Of a DNA stretch of 64,000 bases, positions 52,684 to 60,651 are shown piece by piece. The stretch is from positions 744,001 to 808,000 of the forward strand of contig JAVKEJ010000032.1 in the NCBI GenBank assembly GCA_040221475.1, written 5' to 3'. The notes beneath the pieces were generated by a model that worked only from the letters and a program-made list of their open reading frames with translations, searched no databases and had not been told where the DNA came from. The DNA is from WLXB01 sp040221475 (GTDB taxonomy: Bacteria; Pseudomonadota; Alphaproteobacteria; Rhodospirillales; Rhodospirillaceae). Within the stretch, counting starts at the first letter, position 1. Each line of letters begins with the position of its first letter. The position numbers and the translations under genes were made by a program.

Positions 52684-53703
52684 ATGAAGGCGCTTAAAAC
52701 GACAGCGGTGTGCGCGGCACTTTTTTTCGCCACCGCCGCCACAGCACAGGACCGCAGCTATACTTTGGTCGAGCGGGAGCTTGAGTACCTCATGGAGATA
52801 TGGCCAGGTGACCATGACAACCGGGAGCAACTGCAGTTCGATCGAGATGTCGGAAAAACATCGATTGAAACCGGCAGACATCTGCGCGTTCACGGTCAGA
52901 TCCGGCGGGTTGATCTGCCCGCCTTTGGAGAACATGTGCTGTATGTCGAGGAATATAAAGACAATGATCCCACATCAATCTTTCGTCAACGGCTCTACGA
53001 GCTGTCTGCAGAGGAAGACGAAAAAGCAATCCGTATAAAGTTGCACTTCTTTAAAGACGGAAAGAAATACCTCGGGGCCCATGATGATCCTTCTAAGCTG
53101 AAGGGTCTGACGCGTAACGACACAGCGGTGCTAGAGGGCTGCGACGTCTTTCTGAAACGCGATGTAAATGTGCTGGCGGGCGGCATGAAACCCAAAACCT
53201 GCATTTTTGGCGAAGGTGATAATAAACGCTATTCTGATTATCAGCTTCGGGTCGGCGAAACGGGGTACTGGTTCCGGGATCGGATTTTGTCTTATGAGAC
53301 CGATGAAACACTGGAGGGTCTCGCAGAGTTCACATGGCATCAGCTTGAACGCGCACGTTGGTTTCGCTGCATGATTGACTTCCCTTACGAGGATGGTGGC
53401 CGCCCCATCAACACCGTTGAATATGTCCGCATGCATGATCAAGGCGGCACCCATCGCTTCACTTACCGTGATGGCCGCGAGATGGTCTTCACCTTCCGCA
53501 ACAACTGGTCCTACGGCATGCAGCGTGAAACCCTGGTGATTGTTGTTCAAGAGGGCGATGAAACCGGACCGACACTGGTTTACAGCTGGGGTCAACCCGG
53601 TTCTGACCGCATTGGTGTTAATCCCGGTTGGATGCGCCTGCAATGCGATCTGGATACCGAGAAAATGGCGAAATTCCAGAACTGGCTCAGGCCAGATTCA
53701 TGA
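52684..53703 (+). CDS. Exported CpcT/CpeT-like protein A
   Basis: 339 residues. The signal peptide MKALKTTAVCAALFFATAAT ends before AQDRS. CpcT/CpeT landmarks: WPGDHDNREQLQF (equivalent to FxNxxQ), HVLYVEEYK, IFRQRLYEL (equivalent to PYRQR), GCDVFLKRD and GMKPKTC (equivalent to EPxxC). A HDQGGTHRFTYRDGREM block comes later. Cyanobacterial relatives bind and attach bilins; this one is secreted, in a bacterium without visible phycobiliproteins. GTGGGGACTTC precedes the start, like the TBDR leaders. The next gene overlaps by 4 nt (ATGA). Confidence 0.75.
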   Translation: MKALKTTAVCAALFFATAATAQDRSYTLVERELEYLMEIWPGDHDNREQLQFDRDVGKTSIETGRHLRVHGQIRRVDLPAFGEHVLYVEEYKDNDPTSIFRQRLYELSAEEDEKAIRIKLHFFKDGKKYLGAHDDPSKLKGLTRNDTAVLEGCDVFLKRDVNVLAGGMKPKTCIFGEGDNKRYSDYQLRVGETGYWFRDRILSYETDETLEGLAEFTWHQLERARWFRCMIDFPYEDGGRPINTVEYVRMHDQGGTHRFTYRDGREMVFTFRNNWSYGMQRETLVIVVQEGDETGPTLVYSWGQPGSDRIGVNPGWMRLQCDLDTEKMAKFQNWLRPDS

Positions 53704-54752
53704 GTATCCAAATCATGAGAGCCGGGCACTTGAGCATGACACGTCTGCTCCTCGCGTTAGGGCTGGCAGTGGGGATCACCACCGCTGCCAGTGGCCAAGA
53801 ACGCCGCTATACACTGCTGGAGCGTGAGCTGGAATATCTGATGGAAATCTGGCCCGGCACCTTCGACAACCGGGAGCAGGTCCAGTTTGATGCGGATATG
53901 GGCAAGCCAGACTATGACTCCGGTGCGCACCTTCGTGTTCATGGACAGATTTCGCGGGTCGATTTGCCGCAGTTTGGCACGCACGTCCTTTACGTCCAAG
54001 AGCACAAGAATGACGATCCCAAAGATATTTTTCGTCAACGCCTGTATGTGTTGTCCGCAGACGAGTCTGAGAGCGCGATACGCATTAAGGTGCATGCCTT
54101 CAACAACGGCGAAAAATGGCTGGGTGCACAGGAAAATCCGGCCATTTTGCAAACTCTGACCAGAGACGACACCACCACACTCTCAGGCTGCGATATATTG
54201 CTTCGTCGTGATGGCGCCAGTCTTGCTGGCGGCATGGAGCCGAGCGCTTGCCATGGCGGTGACGGTGAAAAACGCCTTTACTCTGAATACCACGTCCGCG
54301 TTAGCGAAGACGGTTATGCGTTTAGAGATCATTCTGTATCCACCGAAAGCGGCGAGGAGGTAAGTGCTGTTGCAGGATTTCAATGGCATGACTTGCGCCG
54401 CGCCCGGTGGTTCCAATGCATGATCGATTTTCCCTATGAGGCAGGAAAACCAGCCATGTACACGGAGCACTATGCACGGGTGCATGATCAAGGTGGCACG
54501 TTCAGCTTTACCCACCCGGACGGACGTCCGATGACCCTGTCCATGCGCAACCGCTGGTCCTACGGCATGCAGCGGGATTCTTTCGTGATTAAAGTGCATG
54601 ACGGAGAAGAACCGGCGCCAGATTTAGTTTACGCCTGGGGGTCACCGGGCGATGATAGAATTGGCCTGAACCCGGGCTGGATTCGCGTGCAATGCGATTT
54701 GGACACACCTTTAAACCGAGCTCTGCAGCAAAACCTGAGGCCGGATTCATGA
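53700..54752 (+). CDS. Exported CpcT/CpeT-like protein B
   Basis: 350 residues from the ATG at 53700 that overlaps the stop of protein A; an ATG at 53736 gives a neater signal peptide (MTRLLLALGLAVGITTAASG) and could be the true start. The mature protein is closely similar to protein A along its whole length (RELEYLMEIWPG, DNREQVQFDADMGK, LRVHGQISRVDLPQFG, IFRQRLYVLSADESE, GCDILLRRD, AGGMEPSAC), so it is a tandem duplicate. Overlapping ATGA joints on both sides mean coupled translation with its neighbours. Confidence 0.75.
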   Translation: MSIQIMRAGHLSMTRLLLALGLAVGITTAASGQERRYTLLERELEYLMEIWPGTFDNREQVQFDADMGKPDYDSGAHLRVHGQISRVDLPQFGTHVLYVQEHKNDDPKDIFRQRLYVLSADESESAIRIKVHAFNNGEKWLGAQENPAILQTLTRDDTTTLSGCDILLRRDGASLAGGMEPSACHGGDGEKRLYSEYHVRVSEDGYAFRDHSVSTESGEEVSAVAGFQWHDLRRARWFQCMIDFPYEAGKPAMYTEHYARVHDQGGTFSFTHPDGRPMTLSMRNRWSYGMQRDSFVIKVHDGEEPAPDLVYAWGSPGDDRIGLNPGWIRVQCDLDTPLNRALQQNLRPDS

Positions 54753-55327
54753 GGAATACGAATCAGAGCCGAAGACAGTTTGTCGCAACAGCAGGGGCGA
54801 CTTGTTTACTGAGTGTATCGCATTCTCACTCGGCACAATCGCAAGAGTCGACTGGACCTATTGATTGCGCCTTCGTTCAACTGGGTCACCGTTCTGGAAC
54901 ACACGCGCAAAATTGCCTGGCCTCGCAAGAGATCATCCGGCGCCTATGCCAACTCATGGACGAGTGTGCTCAATGGGGCGCAAAAATTGATATTATAGTC
55001 TTTTCACATTTAGAAAGCCTGACGCTCACCGCAGAAAGCTCGGCTATTAAGGCGCTGCAAAACAAGGCCCAAGCATTAGGAACCTGCCTGTCCTTTGAAT
55101 GCGATTTGGCAACAAAAGAAGGGGGCTATGAACCGGTCACCGTGCTGATTGATTCTACAACAGGCTTAACCTCACGGCTTAATGAACGCATTAAGCACGT
55201 CTTAAAGCAGGCTAATGCTGCCTTATACTCAACATCGCATGATCATATTCGCTACACCCAACTCCCAGCGACAGTGTCAGACTTGATCGGTAAACCTATG
55301 GATTCTGTTGAACGTTTTGTTGGCTGA
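54749..55327 (+). CDS. Tat-exported protein resembling the N-terminal half of a nitrilase
   Basis: 192 residues from the ATG at 54749, overlapping protein B by 4 nt. The start carries a twin-arginine signal (SRRQFVATAGATCLLSV). The mature part, DCAFVQLGHRSGTHAQNCLA, then WGAKIDIIVFSHLESLTL and YEPVTVLIDSTTGLTSRLNE, follows the first strands of carbon-nitrogen hydrolases (AxVQ...N...I, FPE, NSxxLI.ttG), but no Lys and catalytic Cys block follows. It is about half the length of a nitrilase. Either a remnant or a divergent binding protein. The DUF1330 gene overlaps its 3' end convergently by 32 bp. Confidence 0.5.
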   Translation: MRNTNQSRRQFVATAGATCLLSVSHSHSAQSQESTGPIDCAFVQLGHRSGTHAQNCLASQEIIRRLCQLMDECAQWGAKIDIIVFSHLESLTLTAESSAIKALQNKAQALGTCLSFECDLATKEGGYEPVTVLIDSTTGLTSRLNERIKHVLKQANAALYSTSHDHIRYTQLPATVSDLIGKPMDSVERFVG

Positions 55328-55757
55328 ACAAGCGCTTCGGAGATGTGCCGTCAATGCGGGCTGGCGGATCAGCTATAGGATGAACCGTCACCGTAATTTT
55401 GCCAGCGCCCGCGCGCAAATGACGAATAGCCTGATAATCGTCTGAATACCAAAAACCTCTGGCCGCTTCCACACAGGGAAATTTGGCACCAATCACAAAC
55501 TGGTTGTCTGGCCACTCCCCCTCAAACACTTCGGTTGGACGGGTAAATTGGTAGTATCCTTGTTGTTCGGGGTAGGTGCTTAATTGCCGCAATTGTGTAC
55601 CGTACGCACTCATCGGTTCCTGATTCTCGATCTGACCAAGCACCAACATAATAACCGGCGCTGCGCATTCAGAATCGATGTTTTCTGGCTCAGCTGTGGC
55701 TGACCCAACCCCCATCAGAAACAATGCCGATATACCTGCTTGTATAAAAAATCTCAT
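55296..55757 (-). CDS. Exported DUF1330 protein
   Basis: 153 residues. A signal peptide MRFFIQAGISALFLMGVGSA ends near TAEPE. The mature part is a DUF1330-type ferredoxin-like (dimeric alpha-beta barrel) domain: VFEGEWPDNQFVIGAKFPCV, then EAARGFWYSDDYQAIRHLRA. Most DUF1330 proteins are cytoplasmic and short; this one is exported. Function of the family is unknown. Confidence 0.8.
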   Translation of the reverse strand: MRFFIQAGISALFLMGVGSATAEPENIDSECAAPVIMLVLGQIENQEPMSAYGTQLRQLSTYPEQQGYYQFTRPTEVFEGEWPDNQFVIGAKFPCVEAARGFWYSDDYQAIRHLRAGAGKITVTVHPIADPPARIDGTSPKRLFSQQNVQQNP

Positions 55758-55783
55758 GTCCTACTTTCCCTCTCTGTAACTTC

Positions 55784-56407
55784 TTACACGACATTCAAGG
55801 CGATCGTCGGCCCCCCTTTACGATCTATCAACTCTCTACTGTACAGATCTTCATAGACGGAAACGAAGTGGGCCACGGTTCCGGGCCGATCATACAACTC
55901 TAACCAATTTTGCTCACAAAATGCGATGATGGCTGGGCCACCCAAATAAGCTTCCCAGAGCACACCAAGCAAAGATGCTAAGTCTTCCTCGCGCTCTTGT
56001 GTTGCAGCATCAACAATTGCAGCCGCATTGGCTTCGGCTTTCAGGCCCGTCTCAGGTCCGGCCCCAAGGCCAAAGTCGGGCACCCCCCTTCGAGCGAGTG
56101 GACAGATTTGCCAATGAGCGATCTCGTGCAAAAGGACAGCCGTTTCTGTTTGAATTGCCACCTCTTTTCCATTCCAACTAAAGCCGTCTTCGGGTCGGCC
56201 ATCGATGATAGGAATACCAAGCTGATCGCATAGCGAGACAGCATCAGCATGTCCGGCCATCAGGTCAGCCTTGAGGTGCGGCGCACGGCACAGGCTTGCG
56301 GCTATTTTTCGAAAAGCATTTTGCGCCCCAGGCCAGTCGCCTAAAGCCACATGCATGGACGGAAGAATCTCTTTAAGCTGATCTGGGGTGATGGAGGACA
56401 GCATCAT
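55784..56407 (-). CDS. EpmC-like protein (elongation factor P hydroxylase family)
   Basis: 207 residues. His94-Glu95-x-x-His98-Trp99 in LLHEIAHWQICPLARRGVPD and the following DFG (residues 111-113) match the EpmC/YfcM signature (HEIxHW...RR..DFG). In E. coli EpmC hydroxylates the beta-lysyl-lysine of EF-P. Neither EF-P nor epmA/epmB lies in the window, and N- and C-terminal parts differ from the enterobacterial protein. An unrelated HExxH zinc protein is the alternative. Confidence 0.6.
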   Translation of the reverse strand: MMLSSITPDQLKEILPSMHVALGDWPGAQNAFRKIAASLCRAPHLKADLMAGHADAVSLCDQLGIPIIDGRPEDGFSWNGKEVAIQTETAVLLHEIAHWQICPLARRGVPDFGLGAGPETGLKAEANAAAIVDAATQEREEDLASLLGVLWEAYLGGPAIIAFCEQNWLELYDRPGTVAHFVSVYEDLYSRELIDRKGGPTIALNVV

Positions 56408-56479
56408 GATCAGCGAGTCTTAACGTTCCACCGCCGTACAGTCTATAATGCTTGTTGCACAGCATAAGGTTCAGTTGAC

Positions 56480-56932
56480 ATGACAACGCTCAGAGAAAAT
56501 ATGTCCCTGGTCGCTTCCAACGAAGGTGTTTGGGAGGGGACATATTCTTTTATCTCTCCTAGAGGTTGGATCAATGACCGTTATGATTTCAAAATTATTC
56601 TCACCATTTATGACGACCCAAACAGGTCATACCGACAAGAGAGTTATTACACTTGGGCGGATGGGAAAACCGAGGAGCGTGTGTTTGAAGCCGGATATGA
56701 TTTAGAAGAAAACCAGATGACCTGGGACGATGGCAGAATTGCCGGGCATCTTTGGGAAATCGACGAAACATCGTTTCACCTTCGGTTCGGCTTCTCAGCT
56801 ATGCCAGACGTGCAGTGTTTTGAAACCGTGCAAATGTTCGACGGCGGCGCAAAACGCGGACGCACGTGGCTATGGTATCGCAATGGAGAACTCTATCAGT
56901 ATGTTCTGATCGACGAGCGTCGCACGGCTTAA
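56480..56932 (+). CDS. Unrecognised 150-residue protein, possibly calycin-like
   Basis: I do not recognise a family with certainty. It begins MTTLRENMSLVASNEGVWEG and has alternating strand-like segments rich in Trp, Tyr and Phe (GVWEGTYSFISPRG, FKIILTIYDDP, TWADGKTEERVFEAGYDLEE, GHLWEIDETSFHLRFGFSAM, TWLWYRNGELYQYVLIDERR). The pattern suggests a small beta-barrel of the lipocalin/DUF3598 sort. There is no signal peptide. It is flanked by opposite-strand genes and probably has its own promoter. Confidence 0.55.
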   Translation: MTTLRENMSLVASNEGVWEGTYSFISPRGWINDRYDFKIILTIYDDPNRSYRQESYYTWADGKTEERVFEAGYDLEENQMTWDDGRIAGHLWEIDETSFHLRFGFSAMPDVQCFETVQMFDGGAKRGRTWLWYRNGELYQYVLIDERRTA

Positions 56933-56943
56933 GCGCCCGTTAG

Positions 56944-57756
56944 TCATTTATCTAAAATTTCAATCTGCTCTGGATGGGTAATATCAACCAGTGGGCCGTT
57001 AAAATCTTTAACCCAACCCCGCACCCGAAGGCGTTGCCCTTCTAAGGTCAATGGATCCAGACCTGATTGCTTAAATAGACGATCAGATTGACGATCAATA
57101 GAGGCTGTGAAGTCGGTGCGATAGTCGTCACCAAAATTGAGATAGACCCGGCCACGGACACGCGCGGCCTCAACCACAGTCCCTTCGATCAACTGAAATG
57201 TGCCGAAATATCTTTCAAGGTTTTCTGGCTCTGAGTCCCGAACTGCATAATACGCGAGGCTCCATATGCCCAATCTCTCCTCTCGGGCTTCTGACTCTTT
57301 AAGCAAAAGCGCCGTTGCCATAGTGCGATTATCTGAGAACGTGTAAACACGCGCCAATCCGCGGCGGACCATTTCTCCCTGTAGCCACAGACCATCTTCT
57401 CGAACGGCCTGGGCCAGCACTCGCCCATAACGATCTTGCCCATTCCCATCCACATACAACTTTATGCGTTGACCTGCGGTCAGGTCTTCAAGCGCCTGTT
57501 TCGCAACCTGCGCTAAAGGCCACTCTCTAAAGTTAGCGCGTCCCAAAGGCAGCTTTGGCGATTGAATGCCGGTCAGCCTGACCTCACTGCCATCAGTCAA
57601 CTGCAGTGTGTCACCATCAATGATGATATCTGCGATGCCTTGACCAGAAAACATCAGGTCTTCGGGTGTTGGAAGGCTTTGCGCAAACGCCCCTTCCAGC
57701 GGCAACACAGCCACAGCAAAGAAAAATCCTGAAAGGATGTGAACAAATCGATACAT
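56944..57756 (-). CDS. Secreted thermonuclease-like (SNase) protein
   Basis: 270 residues from the ATG at 57756, giving the signal peptide MYRFVHILSGFFFAVAVLPL and cleavage near FAQS; the longer frame overlaps the divergent M48 gene. The SNase domain (about 40-165) has IIDGDTLQLTDGSEVRLTGI with the Asp and Arg of the active site, and RYGRVLAQAV with the second Arg. A ~100-residue C-terminal domain follows (FQLIEGTVVEAARVRGRVYL, DYRTDFTASI), an OB-like extension seen in related proteins. Probably degrades nucleic acids in the envelope. Confidence 0.85.
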   Translation of the reverse strand: MYRFVHILSGFFFAVAVLPLEGAFAQSLPTPEDLMFSGQGIADIIIDGDTLQLTDGSEVRLTGIQSPKLPLGRANFREWPLAQVAKQALEDLTAGQRIKLYVDGNGQDRYGRVLAQAVREDGLWLQGEMVRRGLARVYTFSDNRTMATALLLKESEAREERLGIWSLAYYAVRDSEPENLERYFGTFQLIEGTVVEAARVRGRVYLNFGDDYRTDFTASIDRQSDRLFKQSGLDPLTLEGQRLRVRGWVKDFNGPLVDITHPEQIEILDK

Positions 57757-57810
57757 TTGGGCGTTTATACTAGGGTCATGATGAATGACATCAGCGGAGA
57801 CATCTGAGCT

Positions 57811-59310
57811 ATGAAAACCAACTGTCACTCTACACCTGTTTCATCCCGCCGGAAATTCTTGGCCTTTGGCAGCGCTGGGGTTGGATTGGCTTGTCTCGGA
57901 GGGTGCAGCACAAACCCGGCAACCGGGCAGGATAGTGTGACCGGTTTTTATTCCTTAAAAGATGACATTCAGATGGGCCAATCTGAATACCCCAATTTGA
58001 TCCGGGCCTTTGGCGGTGCCTACGACGATGTCCGCCTGCAAAGTTATATTGTCAGAATTGGCCGAGATTTGGCGAGTCGCTCTGAACTGCCAGAATTGCC
58101 CTGGGACTTTACCGTTCTGAACACACCCATCGTTAACGCCCTGGCTTTACCCGGGGGGAAAATTGCAATTACTCGCGGTTTGCTTGCCGTCGCCAGTTCA
58201 GAGGCCGAAGTCGCCGGGGTTCTGGCCCATGAGATCGGCCATGTCACCGCGCGGCACACGGCCCAACGCCAAACACGAGGATTGCTGGCGAACCTTGGAC
58301 TCGTGGCCTTAGGCGTCGCAACCCAAAATGCGCAAGTAATGCAACTCAGCCAGACGGTGGCTGCAGGATATTTGCAAGGATTCTCGCGCAGCCAGGAACT
58401 GGAATCGGACACTTTGGGGGTGCGGTACTTAAATAACTCCGGATATGACTCCGACGCCATGGCAACATTTTTGATGTCCCTGCGGGAACACAGTCAACTT
58501 GAAGCCCGGCTGCAAGGTCTGTCACCCGGCGTTGTCGATGAAAGCAATATGATGGCCTCTCATCCCCGCACCATAGATCGTGTGCGGCAGGCGCAGGCCG
58601 CGGCTGAGCGGACCGGTGCAGGCAGAGGCGGACGTGAAAACCGGGATGTGTATCTTGAAGCCATCAACGGGATGATATTTGCAGATGATCCGGATCAAGG
58701 CTATGTGCGCGGACAGGACTTTCTGCATGCCGGTATGCGATTTGGCTTTCGTGTGCCTGAAGGATTTTTGTTGCGCAACGGTACCAGCCAGGTCACGGCT
58801 CAGAACAAGGCTGGAGCAACCATCGTATTTGATGCCGACAAGGCTGAGCGGTCAAGAAGCTTGTCTGAGTATATACAGTCAGAATGGACCGAGGGCCTAA
58901 ACCTTGCGGATGTGCAGACCATTGATGTGAACGGCCTTACCGCTGCAACAGGCCGGGCGCGGATCAATACCCGACAAGGCACCGCAGATTTAAGAGTGGT
59001 CGCGTATCAGTGGGAAGGCTCACAGCTCTTTAGGCTGATGTTTTTGACCCCAGTGCAAGACGCACGCGCCTATGAAAATGGAATTCGGCAAACTATTTAC
59101 AGCTTCAGACGTCTTAGCGACGCTGAAGCGTCAGACCTTAAACCTTTACGTCTGCTCACGGTCGAAGCCCGGCAGGGAGACAGTGTTAGCGCCTTAGCTC
59201 AAACATTACCTTATGGCAGCTTAAACGAAGACTGGTTCCGGATGCTGAATGACTTATCATCAGATCAACCGCTTCCAGTTGGCCGCTCGATCAAAGTCAT
59301 AACCGGATAA
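57811..59310 (+). CDS. M48 family metalloprotease lipoprotein
   Basis: 499 residues. The leader has twin Arg (SRRKFLAFG, residues 12-20) and a lipobox LGG-Cys32, so a Tat-type lipoprotein is likely. The zinc site is His140-Glu141-x-x-His144 in LAHEIGHVTARH, with the third ligand Glu in RSQELESDTLGVRYL. After the protease region a ~200-residue C-terminal part follows, ending in a LysM-like segment (VEARQGDSVSALAQTLPYGS). This arrangement matches BepA/YfgC-related periplasmic proteases that check outer-membrane protein assembly, apt for a genome with many TonB receptors. Confidence 0.9.
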   Translation: MKTNCHSTPVSSRRKFLAFGSAGVGLACLGGCSTNPATGQDSVTGFYSLKDDIQMGQSEYPNLIRAFGGAYDDVRLQSYIVRIGRDLASRSELPELPWDFTVLNTPIVNALALPGGKIAITRGLLAVASSEAEVAGVLAHEIGHVTARHTAQRQTRGLLANLGLVALGVATQNAQVMQLSQTVAAGYLQGFSRSQELESDTLGVRYLNNSGYDSDAMATFLMSLREHSQLEARLQGLSPGVVDESNMMASHPRTIDRVRQAQAAAERTGAGRGGRENRDVYLEAINGMIFADDPDQGYVRGQDFLHAGMRFGFRVPEGFLLRNGTSQVTAQNKAGATIVFDADKAERSRSLSEYIQSEWTEGLNLADVQTIDVNGLTAATGRARINTRQGTADLRVVAYQWEGSQLFRLMFLTPVQDARAYENGIRQTIYSFRRLSDAEASDLKPLRLLTVEARQGDSVSALAQTLPYGSLNEDWFRMLNDLSSDQPLPVGRSIKVITG

Positions 59311-59324
59311 ATTCCGTCAAAAAA

Positions 59325-59357
59325 GAAAACGCCCCAGACACTGTCTGAGGCGTTTTC
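59325..59357. terminator. Bidirectional terminator between M48 and carD
   Basis: GAAAACGCCCCAGACA and GTCTGAGGCGTTTTC pair (one mismatch); A-run and T-run at the ends work on both strands. It lies between converging genes and is related in sequence to the TBDR terminators. Confidence 0.88.
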
Positions 59358-59380
59358 TGATGATAAATGTCTAAATCTGG

Positions 59381-59926
59381 TTACGCAGCGCTGAGGAGTT
59401 TTTCCAGCTTTGCGGTTGCGGTTTCAGGCTTAATTTTTTCAACTGCTGCCATTTCATGAGCAAGGCGTTCCAAAGCTTGTTCATAAATCTGACGCTCGGA
59501 GTAGGATTGTTCCGGCTGGCTGGTGCCGCGATGCAAATCCCTCACCACTTCCGCAATAGAGACGGGGTCACCTGAATTGATTTTGGCTTCGTACTCTTGC
59601 GCCCGGCGGCTCCACATGGCGCGTTTGACGCGCGCGCGACCCTTGAGCGTGGTCAACGCCTGGTCCATCACCTTGCGCGTGGACAGTTTGCGCAAACCTG
59701 AATTCTCAACCTTATCCACCGGCACACGCAGCGTCATTCGGTCGCGCTCGAAGCTGACAACAAACAACTCTATTTCTTGCCCACCAATAACTTGTTTTTC
59801 TATGTCGGTGACTTGGCCCACACCATGAGCGGGGTACACGACAAAATCGCCTGTTGAGAATACCATCCCTTTACGAACGTCCTTTTCCTTGGTTTTTTTG
59901 GTCTCTGCACTGGTCTTTTTCGGCAT
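59381..59926 (-). CDS. CarD family transcription regulator
   Basis: 181 residues. The N-terminal RNA-polymerase-interacting Tudor-like domain is visible (FSTGDFVVYPAHGVGQVTDI, IELFVVSFERDRMTLRVPVD), followed by the helical DNA-binding domain (GRARVKRAMWSRRAQEYEAK, SVAEVVRDLHR-type block). A Lys/Thr-rich leader (PKKTSAETKKTKEK) precedes it. CarD stabilises open promoter complexes, especially rRNA promoters. The alphaproteobacterial neighbourhood with fdxA and the helicase is conserved. Confidence 0.93.
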   Translation of the reverse strand: MPKKTSAETKKTKEKDVRKGMVFSTGDFVVYPAHGVGQVTDIEKQVIGGQEIELFVVSFERDRMTLRVPVDKVENSGLRKLSTRKVMDQALTTLKGRARVKRAMWSRRAQEYEAKINSGDPVSIAEVVRDLHRGTSQPEQSYSERQIYEQALERLAHEMAAVEKIKPETATAKLEKLLSAA

Positions 59927-59989
59927 TATTCGGCTCTCTTATTCCAGTTTTTACGCTGACACTTCGAACCCGAGCAGCCCCCCAGCTGC

Positions 59990-60125
59990 CCTAACAAACT
60001 AAAGGGCCATGTCGCATGGCCCTTAAGGTCCTGCTTATCTTTCCACGGGTCCCGATGCTTCTTTTCGTGCGTTCCTTACAGAGGGTTTAGATCCTCCTAG
60101 GCATATTGCAGCGCACAACGGAAAA
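59990..60125 (-). ncRNA. Candidate structured RNA upstream of carD
   Basis: The 346 nt between carD and fdxA hold no gene. Besides the fdxA terminator, two structures stand out on the minus strand: an outer stem GTGCG/CGCAC enclosing GAGG/CCTC, and a perfect 10-bp hairpin AAGGGCCATG-CGA-CATGGCCCTT (60002-60024) followed by TAGTTTG. This could be a small RNA with its own terminator or a long carD leader. I cannot assign a family. Confidence 0.35.
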
Positions 60126-60133
60126 GGGATGCG

Positions 60134-60167
60134 AAAAAATAATCCGCCATTTTTCATAGGCGGATTA
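60134..60167 (-). terminator. Rho-independent terminator after fdxA
   Basis: TAATCCGCC, 10-nt loop, GGCGGATTA, then TTTTTT on the minus strand. Strong intrinsic terminator, ~105 nt beyond the fdxA stop. Confidence 0.88.
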
Positions 60168-60272
60168 AGAGCTTATACCAAATTTGCGGCGCAAAAGACA
60201 GCCTAAAGTCGGCACCAGGCTGGCGCCGCTCTATACTGCAGAGGGCCTTGTTAGTCCCAATCGCGTTTGAAA

Positions 60273-60608
60273 TCAGCCAGAATTGCCAGGATTAGCGCTG
60301 AAATGCTCTTTCTTGCCTGGTTTGCCGTCCCACTCTTCACCATCTGCCGGGGGTTCGCCCTTGGCAGTGATGTTTGGCCACTTATCCGCGTATTCAGCGT
60401 TAAGCGCTATCCAGTCTTGTGTTGATTCTTCCGAATCGGGAAGGATAGCTTCCGCTGGGCATTCCGGTTCACACACACCGCAATCAATACATTCGTCAGG
60501 ATGGATGACGAGCATATTTTCACCTTCATAGAAACAGTCCACCGGACATACTTCTACGCAGTCCATAAACTTACATTTGATACAATTCTCAGTGACGACG
60601 TAGGTCAT
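60273..60608 (-). CDS. fdxA: Seven-iron ferredoxin FdxA
   Basis: 111 residues from the ATG at 60608. The start MTYVVTENCIKCKFMDCVEV and the [3Fe-4S]/[4Fe-4S] cysteines (CIKCKFMDCVEVCP, and later CIDCGVCEPECP) identify the widespread alphaproteobacterial FdxA. The C-terminal ~50 residues have the usual NAEYADKWPNIT block. It could serve as electron acceptor for the KorAB enzyme. TerB-like gene lies 43 nt upstream on the same strand. Confidence 0.95.
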   Translation of the reverse strand: MTYVVTENCIKCKFMDCVEVCPVDCFYEGENMLVIHPDECIDCGVCEPECPAEAILPDSEESTQDWIALNAEYADKWPNITAKGEPPADGEEWDGKPGKKEHFSANPGNSG

Positions 60609-60651
60609 CTTATCTCTCTCCCCACACGGCCCATTGGGTGCCATCCAAAAT

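Noticed and set aside
52684..54752. Phycobiliprotein lyase function taken literally
   Set aside because: No phycobiliprotein or bilin synthesis genes are visible and the proteins are exported; only the family resemblance is kept.
40894..55327. Genomic island or prophage origin of the TBDR/CpcT region
   Set aside because: No integrase, transposase, att repeats or flanking tRNA, and composition resembles the neighbours by eye.
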